A DNA stretch of 28,591 nucleotides from Candidatus Roizmanbacteria bacterium CG_4_9_14_0_8_um_filter_34_12 (GTDB lineage Bacteria > Patescibacteriota > Microgenomatia > UBA1406 > GWC2-37-13): assembly GCA_002789465.1 (NCBI GenBank), contig PFTH01000062.1, positions 1-28,591 of the forward strand. Direction: 5' to 3'. The first letter of the stretch is position 1. Each line of letters begins with the position of its first letter. The position numbers and the translations under genes were made by a program. The notes under the pieces were generated by a model. That model had not been told where the DNA came from. It did not search any database and saw only the letters and a program-made list of their open reading frames with translations. Shown one piece after another: positions 8,734-15,009 of this stretch.

Positions 8734-8777
8734 ATTAATAGTAATTTTACTAAATAAGAACTCTATATTAATAGTAA
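8732..8777. repeat. Pair of 13-bp direct repeats upstream of the phosphohistidine-domain gene
   Basis: ATATTAATAGTAA occurs at 8732-8744 and again at 8765-8777. The 33-bp offset is about three helical turns, so both copies lie on the same face of the DNA. They overlap the start codon and likely promoter of the minus-strand gene, in the divergent region before the RM island. They could be an operator, or chance in AT-rich DNA. Confidence 0.4.
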
Positions 8778-8796
8778 AATAATTTATAAATAGATT

Positions 8797-8880
8797 ATGA
8801 CCTTGATTTTATTTTCAGTACGTGCTCCAGTTGGTGAAATAGCCGAATCTTCTTCTTTATCTCTGTTTAAAATGGAGTAA
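8797..8880 (+). pseudogene. Short remnant of a type I specificity subunit (hsdS)
   Basis: A 27-codon open stretch reads MTLILFSVRAPVGEIAES and continues to a TAA at 8878-8880. The string LFSVRAPVGEIA matches, from memory, a very common HsdS target-recognition-domain motif (typically D-L-L-S-V-R-A-P-V-G). An in-frame TAG at 8791 precedes it. It differs from the corresponding segment of the local hsdS (GDILITNSGTIGRMAL), so it derives from another allele. It ends inside the first copy of the 32-bp repeat. Given its size the assignment is tentative, and it could instead be a short upstream ORF. Confidence 0.4.
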
Positions 8881-8885
8881 AATTG
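8854..8885 (+). repeat. 32-bp direct repeat, left copy, upstream of rhuM-like gene 1
   Basis: It matches 9935-9966 at 28 of 32 positions, 1081 bp apart. The shared core includes TTTATCTC and AAAATGGAGTAAAAT. It contains a -10-like TAAAAT (8878-8883) 6 nt before the ATG at 8890, and a GGAG too far upstream (12 nt) to be a good ribosome site. It may act as a promoter or operator and as a recombination site. Confidence 0.7.
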
Positions 8886-8889
8886 AAAC

Positions 8890-9915
8890 ATGAAACTGCC
8901 AACCAATTCTCAACTGATAATCTACCAGACCGAGGATGGGCAAACGAAGATTGATGTGCGTTTTGATGGAGATACTGTGTGGTTGACACAAACAGCTTTG
9001 GCAGAGCTTTTTCAAACTACAAAAAATAATATAAGCCAACATGTAAAAAATGTTTTTGAAGAAGGTGAAGTAGACCAAAGAGCAACTGTTAAGAAATTCT
9101 TAACAGTTCAAACCGAAGGTCAGAGAGAAGTAAAGCGTGAATTGGAATATTACAATCTTGATCTCATTATTTCTATTGGATATCGAATTAAAAGCAGGGT
9201 AGCATCAGCTTTCAGAATTTGGGCAACTAAACATTTGCATGAATTTATCGTTAAAGGTTTTGTGATGGATGATGAACGGTTGAAAAATCCAGATTTACCG
9301 TTTGATTATTTTGAAGAATTGACTCGTCGTATTTCAGAAATACGCACTTCGGAAAAAAGATTTTATAGAAAAATTACTGATATTTATGCAACCAGTGTTG
9401 ACTATGATCCAACAAATGAGAATAGTATTCTCTTTTTTAAAACAGTACAAAATAAAGTTCATTATGCAATTACAGGAAGTACTGCGGCGGAAATAATTGC
9501 AGGTAGGGTAGATAGTAAAAAACCAAATGTGGGTTTGATAAACTTTAGGGGCAGTAAACCAACAAAAGAAGAAATTGTAATTGCCAAAAATTATTTGAGC
9601 GAACAAGAGCTTCTTGTTTTAAATAATCTTGTCGAGCAATATCTCGTATTTGCCGAAGGACAAGCAATGCAGAGAGTGCCAATGTATATGAAAGATTGGA
9701 TTGATAAACTTCATGGATTTTTGCAAATTAACAATAAAGATATTTTGAAAGATGCAGGTAAGGTTTCGCATGAGTTGGCAAAAGAATTGGCGGAAAAGGA
9801 ATTTGATAAATATTATAAAAAAAGTTTAAAAGCGCCAAGTAAGGCAGATGTGGATTTTGAAACATTTGCCAATAAAGCAGCAAAACTTGTTGGCAAAGGC
9901 AAAAAGAAAAAATAA
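8890..9915 (+). CDS. RhuM-family protein (first copy) of the type I RM island
   Basis: This 341-aa protein belongs to the RhuM (Virulence_RhuM) family, named for a Salmonella pathogenicity-island protein and often met in or beside restriction-modification loci; its biochemical role is not settled. The N-terminus (about 10-120) resembles a KilA-N/winged-helix DNA-binding module: VWLTQTALAELFQTTKNNISQHVKNVF (29-55), then YYNLDLIISIGYRIKS and FRIWATKHLHEFIVKGFVMDD. The rest contains the family strings RRISEIRTSEKRFYRKITDIYATSVDYD and FFKTVQNKVHYAITGSTAAEII, and a Lys-rich C-terminus (GKGKKKK). The homologue at 11588 is clearly diverged. The gene is flanked by 32-bp direct repeats and ends 56 nt before hsdM. 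A regulatory role for the island is inference from the DNA-binding-like N-terminus. Confidence 0.88.
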   Translation: MKLPTNSQLIIYQTEDGQTKIDVRFDGDTVWLTQTALAELFQTTKNNISQHVKNVFEEGEVDQRATVKKFLTVQTEGQREVKRELEYYNLDLIISIGYRIKSRVASAFRIWATKHLHEFIVKGFVMDDERLKNPDLPFDYFEELTRRISEIRTSEKRFYRKITDIYATSVDYDPTNENSILFFKTVQNKVHYAITGSTAAEIIAGRVDSKKPNVGLINFRGSKPTKEEIVIAKNYLSEQELLVLNNLVEQYLVFAEGQAMQRVPMYMKDWIDKLHGFLQINNKDILKDAGKVSHELAKELAEKEFDKYYKKSLKAPSKADVDFETFANKAAKLVGKGKKKK

Positions 9916-9934
9916 TCCTCGTGCAAAATTTCCA

Positions 9935-9966
9935 TCTTTATCTCGCTTAAAAATGGAGTAAAATAG
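9935..9966 (+). repeat. 32-bp direct repeat, right copy, upstream of hsdM
   Basis: This is the second copy of the element at 8854-8885, with four mismatches. Its -10-like TAAAAT (9959-9964) ends 7 nt before the hsdM ATG at 9972. Together the copies bracket rhuM-like gene 1 exactly, so each downstream gene has the same immediate 5' sequence. Confidence 0.7.
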
Positions 9967-9971
9967 GGAAT

Positions 9972-11573
9972 ATGATGAATAACAATCGCAAGCAATTTCA
10001 TGAAAGGCTTTGGTCGGCTGCGGTACAACTTCGAGCAAATTCCGGACTTAAACTTAATGAAATATCTGAACCGATCTTAGGTCTTATTTTTCTTAAGTTT
10101 GCTGACGTGCGTTTTAAAAAAATCCAAACAGGAATTGTTTCGGATAGAAAGACAGTTTATTCCACTCGAGTTCGTCCTATTAATCCAGATGACTTTAAAT
10201 CAAAAGGTGTGCTTTATCTTCCTGAAACTGCCACTTATTCATATATTATGAACCTTCCAGAAAGTGCAAACATTGGAAAAGCTATCAATGATGCGATGAA
10301 GGAAATCGAAAGAAATAATACCGACCTTGCCGGTGTCTTACCTCAAGACTACACTTCTCTTCACAAAGTTCCCGGTGAAAATAGCAAAATATTAATCACA
10401 CTTCTTAAAAATTTTAATCAAATTCCCGATGACATTGAGGGTGATGCTTTTGGAGAAATTTACGAATATTTTCTTGGTGAATTTGCCCGTACAGAAGGAC
10501 AAGACGGAGGGGAATTTTTTACTGCTCAATCGATCGTAAAACTTTTAGTCGAAGTAATTGAGCCATATCATGGACAAATCTTTGATCCGGCTTGTGGAAG
10601 TGGTGGTATGTTTGTCCATTCGGCCAAGTTCGTGGAAAATCATTTGAAAAATAAATCATCAATCTCAAAAGAAGTAGCAATCTATGGTCAGGAAAAAACC
10701 GGAGCAACAGTCAAAATTGCAAAAATGAATCTTGCCATTCATGGTTTATCAGGAAAAATTGCTGAAGTGAATTCTTTTTATACAGATGAATTTAATAGCG
10801 TTGGTAAGTTTGATTATGTCCTTGCCAATCCACCGTTTAATGTCAAAGGAAAAGATAAAGAAAAGCAGATCGTCATTGATCCGGAAAAACTAAAAGGTGA
10901 CCCAAGATATTATCTTGGCCTGCCTCTCACTGGTAAAGGCGAAATTTCAAATGGAAACTATCTCTGGATACAAATGTTTGCGAGCGCGTTATCTGCGCAA
11001 GGTCGTGCTGGTTTTATCATGGCTAACGCGGCGACTGACGCTGGAAATGCCGAAAAAGAAATTAGAAAAAAATTAATTGAGTCAGGAATAGTCGATGTAA
11101 TTATTTCCACGCCACCGAATATGTTTCTAAATGTAACTCTTTCATCAACTCTTTGGTTTTTAGATAAAGGAAAAAAAGGAACAGATAGACAAAATAAAAT
11201 TTTATTTATCAACGCACAGGATATTTTTATACCAATTGACAGAGCACATAATGAATGGACGAATGACCAAATTCAAGAAATTGCCAGTATTGTTCGCCGT
11301 TATCGAGAGGAACCCTCCTTCGCTAAAGCTACGGCGGGCAAGGAAAAATATGAAGATATCAAAGGTCGATGTAAAATGGCAACACTCGAAGAAGTCCGCG
11401 CTAACGATTACTCACTTAACCCGGGACGTTATGTTGAAATCATTGAAAAAGAAATGAGCGATATTGATTTTAACGCACGAATGAAAGAACTGACAGGTGA
11501 ATTTACAAAATTAACCGAAAAAGCACACGAACTCGAAAAGAAAATTACAAATGATTGGGGAAAATTTTTATAA
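9972..11573 (+). CDS. hsdM: Type I restriction-modification system methyltransferase subunit HsdM
   Basis: This 533-aa N6-adenine methyltransferase subunit transfers a methyl group from S-adenosylmethionine to adenine in the bipartite site chosen by HsdS. It has the N-terminal helical HsdM domain (about 8-150: LNEISEPILGLIFLKFADVRF), then FGEIYEYFLGEFA and GGEFFTAQSIVKLLVE. The SAM-binding motif I is DPACGSGGMF starting at 205, and the catalytic motif IV is NPPF at 286-289. The C-terminal part keeps the family's YSLNPGRYV and ends in a coiled coil. An extra short segment PSFAKATAGKE near residues 448-458 lies between YREE and KYEDIKGRC and looks like an in-frame palindromic-element insertion. 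The core motifs are intact, so catalysis is plausible. Two ATGs (9972, 9975) are possible starts. Confidence 0.96.
   Translation: MMNNNRKQFHERLWSAAVQLRANSGLKLNEISEPILGLIFLKFADVRFKKIQTGIVSDRKTVYSTRVRPINPDDFKSKGVLYLPETATYSYIMNLPESANIGKAINDAMKEIERNNTDLAGVLPQDYTSLHKVPGENSKILITLLKNFNQIPDDIEGDAFGEIYEYFLGEFARTEGQDGGEFFTAQSIVKLLVEVIEPYHGQIFDPACGSGGMFVHSAKFVENHLKNKSSISKEVAIYGQEKTGATVKIAKMNLAIHGLSGKIAEVNSFYTDEFNSVGKFDYVLANPPFNVKGKDKEKQIVIDPEKLKGDPRYYLGLPLTGKGEISNGNYLWIQMFASALSAQGRAGFIMANAATDAGNAEKEIRKKLIESGIVDVIISTPPNMFLNVTLSSTLWFLDKGKKGTDRQNKILFINAQDIFIPIDRAHNEWTNDQIQEIASIVRRYREEPSFAKATAGKEKYEDIKGRCKMATLEEVRANDYSLNPGRYVEIIEKEMSDIDFNARMKELTGEFTKLTEKAHELEKKITNDWGKFL
11313..11342 (+). repeat. Palindromic-element insertion inside hsdM
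   Basis: These 30 nt encode PSFAKATAGK in frame. The DNA has an imperfect inverted arrangement (CCTCC, GCT, loop AA, AGC, GGCGG) and is more GC-rich than its surroundings. The peptide SFAKATAGK is, from memory, recurrent in predicted CPR proteins, as Rickettsia palindromic elements are in Rickettsia. In HsdM relatives the flanking YRxE and KYEDIKG blocks are usually close together. Confidence 0.6.
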
Positions 11574-11587
11574 TTTTTAACTAACAT

Positions 11588-12604
11588 ATGAGAGAGGAAA
11601 TTAAAAAACCGCAAATTGCCATCTATCAAGCCCTTGGAGATAAACAAAAAATTCGTGTCAGAATTGAAGGTGAAAATGTTTGGTTGACTCAAAAACAAAT
11701 CGCTGATCTTTTTGATGTTAATGTGCGCACGGTTAATGAGCATTTAATAGATATATTTTTTGAGAAAGAATTGGATGAGACTTCAGTTGTCCGGAATTTC
11801 CGGATAACTGCTAATGATAATAAGACATATAACACAAAACACTATAATCTTGACGCAATACTCGCGGTTGGTTATCGTGTGCGATCTGATCGAGGAACAC
11901 AGTTTCGTAAATGGGCAACAGAAAGATTGCGAGAATATTTAATTAAGGGTTTTACATTGGATGATGAAAGACTTAAACAAGGCGGTAGTCGGGCACGTTA
12001 TTTTCAAGAACTACTTCAGCGAGTGCGTGACATCAGGAGTAGTGAGCGGATGTTTTATCAAAAGATAACTGATATTTATGCGACGAGTATTGACTATAAA
12101 GTTGACACAAATTTGACGCAAAAATTCTTTGCCACAGTGCAAAACAAAATGCACTATGCCGTGCATGGACATACTGCTGCCGAAATCATCATGCAGCGTG
12201 CTAATAGTAAAAAACCTTTAATGGGTCTTACTAGTTTTAAAAACGATTACATTACTATCGATGATATTGTGATCGCGAAAAACTATTTGACCGAACCGGA
12301 AATAAAACAATTGAATTTAATCGTCTCACTTTATATTGATTTTGCAGAGTTACAAGCCAGTAGCGGTCGTTTAATGAAAATGCGGGATTGGATCAGAAAA
12401 TTGGATGAATTTTCAAATATTTCTGAAAAAAAGTTATTGTATTCAGCCTGTACAGTGAGTGCAAAACAGGCGGAACAAAAGGCGTTGAAGGAATATGAAA
12501 AATATCGCAAAGTGCAAGATAAAAATTATATTTCCGATTTTGATCGCGAGGTGAAAAAGCTTTTGGAGATGGATAAAAAGAGAGGTAGAAATAAAATTTA
12601 CTAA
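11588..12604 (+). CDS. RhuM-family protein (second copy), between hsdM and hsdS
   Basis: This 338-aa homologue of the protein at 8890 has the same architecture. The DNA-binding-like N-terminus reads VWLTQKQIADLFDVNVRTVNEHLIDIF (about 32-58), then YNLDAILAVGYRVRSDRGTQFRKWATERLREYLIKGF. The family core reads RVRDIRSSERMFYQKITDIYATSIDY and KMHYAVHGHTAAEII. It is strongly diverged from copy 1 outside these blocks, so this is not a recent tandem duplication. It starts 14 nt after the hsdM stop, ends 7 nt before hsdS and reads like an operon member. A TATAAT (11569-11574) overlaps the hsdM stop codon and could give an internal start. The function is unknown; the position inside the hsd operon suggests control of, or cooperation with, the RM enzyme. 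Confidence 0.88.
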   Translation: MREEIKKPQIAIYQALGDKQKIRVRIEGENVWLTQKQIADLFDVNVRTVNEHLIDIFFEKELDETSVVRNFRITANDNKTYNTKHYNLDAILAVGYRVRSDRGTQFRKWATERLREYLIKGFTLDDERLKQGGSRARYFQELLQRVRDIRSSERMFYQKITDIYATSIDYKVDTNLTQKFFATVQNKMHYAVHGHTAAEIIMQRANSKKPLMGLTSFKNDYITIDDIVIAKNYLTEPEIKQLNLIVSLYIDFAELQASSGRLMKMRDWIRKLDEFSNISEKKLLYSACTVSAKQAEQKALKEYEKYRKVQDKNYISDFDREVKKLLEMDKKRGRNKIY

Positions 12605-12611
12605 AATAACC

Positions 12612-13436
12612 ATGACAACTTTTCAGAAAGTAAAATTGGGGGATGTATGTTCTCAGATAACAGACGGTAAACACGGAGATTGTATTAATAATGACAATTC
12701 TGGTTATTATTTTATAAGTTCAAAAGATGTTTTTAATGGCTCAATACATTATGAAAACGCAAGACAAATTATAGAAGCCGATTTTCTTGATACTCATAGA
12801 AGAACAAAACTGGAAATTGGTGATATCTTAATAACAAACAGTGGTACGATTGGGAGGATGGCTTTAATTAAAAACAATACAAGAGTTGAAAAAACGACTT
12901 TTCAAAAAAGTGTCGCCATTATCAAACCAAAACAAAATGTTAATAACACTTATTTATTTTATAAATTACTATCCCTTTATAAACAGCTTGTTAACTTAGG
13001 CGGTGGTTCTGCACAGCATAATTTACTACTTGGTGATTTGAGAAATTTTATAATTCAAATTCCCGATCTTCCAACTCAAACCCGCATTGCTTCTGTCCTT
13101 TCTGCCTATGACGATCTGATCGAGAACAACGAAAAGCGTATCAAGGCACTGGAAGAAATGGCGCAGCTTCTTTATGCCGAATGGTTTGTGAAATTCAAAT
13201 TTCCCTTTCGACTGCGCTTAGAGCAAGCCGGGCATGAAAAAGTGAAAATGGTTGATAGTCACACTGAATACGGCATGATTCCGGAAGGGTGGGAGGTAGT
13301 AAAAATTGACAATTTATTGAAAATTGTAAAGAGAAAAATAAAACTACAAACTAGTGAATATAAAATATCAGGTCAGTTTCCGATAATTGATCAAGGGAGA
13401 GATTTTATTGCAGGATTACGGATAATAGGGAATTAA
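12612..13436 (+). CDS. hsdS: Type I specificity subunit HsdS, N-terminal ORF (gene interrupted by frameshift)
   Basis: This 274-aa ORF covers the first target-recognition domain (about 1-155: KLGDVCSQITDGKHGD, GDILITNSGTIGRMAL, LGGGSAQHNLL). The first conserved helical spacer follows at about 155-195 (LPTQTRIASVLSAYDDLIENNEKRIKALEEMAQLLYAEWF), then the beginning of the second domain (YGMIPEGWEVVKI, GQFPIIDQGRDFIAG). After FIAG the frame runs into a TAA at 13434-13436. The expected continuation is found in another frame at about 13417-13810, so a single missing base near 13414-13416 explains the break. HsdS sets the DNA sequence specificity of the type I complex. One domain plus a spacer may still assemble as a dimer, as known for some truncated HsdS proteins. 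An extra FRLRLEQA-like insertion sits near residues 199-205. Confidence 0.85.
   Translation: MTTFQKVKLGDVCSQITDGKHGDCINNDNSGYYFISSKDVFNGSIHYENARQIIEADFLDTHRRTKLEIGDILITNSGTIGRMALIKNNTRVEKTTFQKSVAIIKPKQNVNNTYLFYKLLSLYKQLVNLGGGSAQHNLLLGDLRNFIIQIPDLPTQTRIASVLSAYDDLIENNEKRIKALEEMAQLLYAEWFVKFKFPFRLRLEQAGHEKVKMVDSHTEYGMIPEGWEVVKIDNLLKIVKRKIKLQTSEYKISGQFPIIDQGRDFIAGLRIIGN
13203..13232 (+). repeat. Palindromic-element insertion inside hsdS
   Basis: These 30 nt encode PFRLRLEQAG in frame. HsdS relatives usually read straight from FKFP into GHEKVKM, so about eight residues are extra. The DNA (TTCGACTGCGCTTAGAGCAA) strongly resembles, from memory, a widespread short palindromic repeat of the TTCGACTGCGCTCAGG type found in many candidate-phylum genomes. 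Confidence 0.6.
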
Positions 13437-13810
13437 TTTATAGTGAAAATCTAATTGTTTTTGGTGACCACTCTCGCTGTTTTAAATATTGCAACTTTCC
13501 TTTTGCTTGTGGTGCTGATGGAACGCAATTATTAAAAACAAATGAACCTGAAAGAATGCCACAAATATTGCTGTATTTTTCAGTCATAAACGCGGGTTTG
13601 CAAAACTTCAATTATGCAAGGCACTATAAATTTTTAAAAGAGTTAAAAGTTATACTGCCAAATCAATTAATAGCAAGTTATTTTGATAAAATTGTCAGTA
13701 GTATTTATGAACAAATTAAACAATTAAGATTACAGAATATTAATTCTGGTAAAATACGCGACCTATTAATTCCTCAGTTGGTCACTGGGAAAAGGGGAAT
13801 AAAATTATGA
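13417..13810 (+). pseudogene. hsdS: Frame-shifted 3' part of hsdS (second target-recognition domain and C-terminus)
   Basis: In a frame different from the 5' ORF, this stretch reads TDNRELIYSENLIVFGDHSRCFKYCNFPFACGADG, then the spacer helix and the C-terminal LIPQLVTGKRGIKL. The FGDHTRxxKxxxFPFxxGADG block is a standard HsdS second-domain motif, so this is the true continuation of the gene. Its only ATG (13556) lies inside the domain, so independent expression would give a partial product of 84 aa. The stop overlaps the ATG of the next gene (ATGA at 13807-13810), which suggests the two were once translationally coupled. A sequencing error is possible, but the site is not a long homopolymer. 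Confidence 0.8.
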
Positions 13811-14997
13811 TGAACAAAATCGGAAGAAACGATCCTTGTTCTTGTGGAAGCGGAAAGAAATACAAAAGATGTCATTATTTAATTGATTCATCTCGTCCTA
13901 CCAATAAAGAATTGGTTAAAATGCGAAAGAAATTTGCAGAAGATTCGCGGAAAAGGATATATGTATTGCAGAAGCATGGAATTTTTATTGATTTTGTTGC
14001 TCCAGCAATTTTTAAAGAAAAATCCATATGGGCTCTGGGTAGCCGATTGTATCCGAATGAGAAGCCAAATATCACATTTCATGAGTTTTTATTAAGCGCT
14101 CTTGCACAAGAGTTAGGTAAAGAGTGGATTTTGGATCAAGAGAATAAAACATTAGAGCAAAGACATTTTATTATGAAATGTCATCACTATTATAAAGAGT
14201 GGAAAAATAAAGAAAATAAACATCCGGAAGACCCAAATAACAATGAGACAATTTGGTCTAATGTTCCTGATGGTTATAGTAAATCACTAATATCGCTCGC
14301 TTTTGATTTCGCTTGCATAATACATATTAACGGTCAAGTTCCCAAGCAAATTATTGACAGGTTAAAATTAATGGATAGTAATTATCAAGGTGCAAGATAT
14401 GAAATTATGGTGGCGGGAATACTATCAAGAATGGATTGTAAACTAGAATATTTAGATGAAAAATACAAACACGAAAAAAAGACACCCAAGCACAACGAGT
14501 TTTTAGTAACTGATCCGTCAACCAAATTTTCTTTTTCTGTTGAAGCAAAAAGCAAAGTAAGAAAAGGGGTGCTCCATGAAGAAGGTCAAATTATTCCTTA
14601 TCAACTATGGAACAATGCTACAAAACCCTATAAAGACGCTATAAATGACCAAATTCCAGAAAATATTGCCTATGTGGTTTTTGCTGATGTCAATTCACCA
14701 CCTACTCCGGAATTGTCAATTGAAAAAAAACCGTATTTTAAAAAAATACTGGAAAACAGAAAGAACACTCCTGTTAATAAACCAGGCAATCTTGACCCTT
14801 GTTCTGCAATAGTATATACAAACTATTCTTACCATTACCAAACACAAAATGAGTCAAATACTAATGAAGCAGTCCTTGTAATACCGCAATATGCGAAATA
14901 TATATTACCTGAAGCTCTTGTTATAAAATTTCAACATACATTGAACGGATATTCATATATTCCAGATATTAAATATGATGGAACAATTAGGTCCTAA
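13807..14997 (+). CDS. SEC-C zinc-finger protein with PD-(D/E)XK-nuclease-like core, embedded in the hsd operon
   Basis: This 396-aa protein starts with a SEC-C metal-binding motif (IGRNDPCSCGSGKKYKRCH, about 5-23), the zinc module found at the SecA C-terminus and on many unrelated proteins. The remainder is not a family I can name. At about 195-250 the sequence reads ARYEIMVAGILSRM, then EFLVTDPSTKFSFSVEAKSKV. This gives Glu199 in a helix, Asp236, and Glu246-x-Lys248 in a strand, the order and spacing of a PD-(D/E)XK nuclease core. The C-terminal third has SAIVYTNYSYHY and LPEALVIKF and no clear motif. The gene overlaps the hsdS stop by 4 nt and ends 12 nt before hsdR, so it belongs to the operon. 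A nuclease or DNA-binding accessory role is inferred from motif spacing and position. Confidence 0.6.
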   Translation: MMNKIGRNDPCSCGSGKKYKRCHYLIDSSRPTNKELVKMRKKFAEDSRKRIYVLQKHGIFIDFVAPAIFKEKSIWALGSRLYPNEKPNITFHEFLLSALAQELGKEWILDQENKTLEQRHFIMKCHHYYKEWKNKENKHPEDPNNNETIWSNVPDGYSKSLISLAFDFACIIHINGQVPKQIIDRLKLMDSNYQGARYEIMVAGILSRMDCKLEYLDEKYKHEKKTPKHNEFLVTDPSTKFSFSVEAKSKVRKGVLHEEGQIIPYQLWNNATKPYKDAINDQIPENIAYVVFADVNSPPTPELSIEKKPYFKKILENRKNTPVNKPGNLDPCSAIVYTNYSYHYQTQNESNTNEAVLVIPQYAKYILPEALVIKFQHTLNGYSYIPDIKYDGTIRS

Positions 14998-15009
14998 TTT
15001 TAAATAATT

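Noticed and set aside
13405..13420. Programmed ribosomal frameshift in hsdS
   Set aside because: There is no slippery heptamer or long homopolymer at the junction. A one-base deletion or sequence error explains it more simply.
13556..13810. Independent 84-aa gene after hsdS
   Set aside because: Its frame continues upstream with clear HsdS second-domain motifs, so it is the displaced end of hsdS, not a gene of its own.
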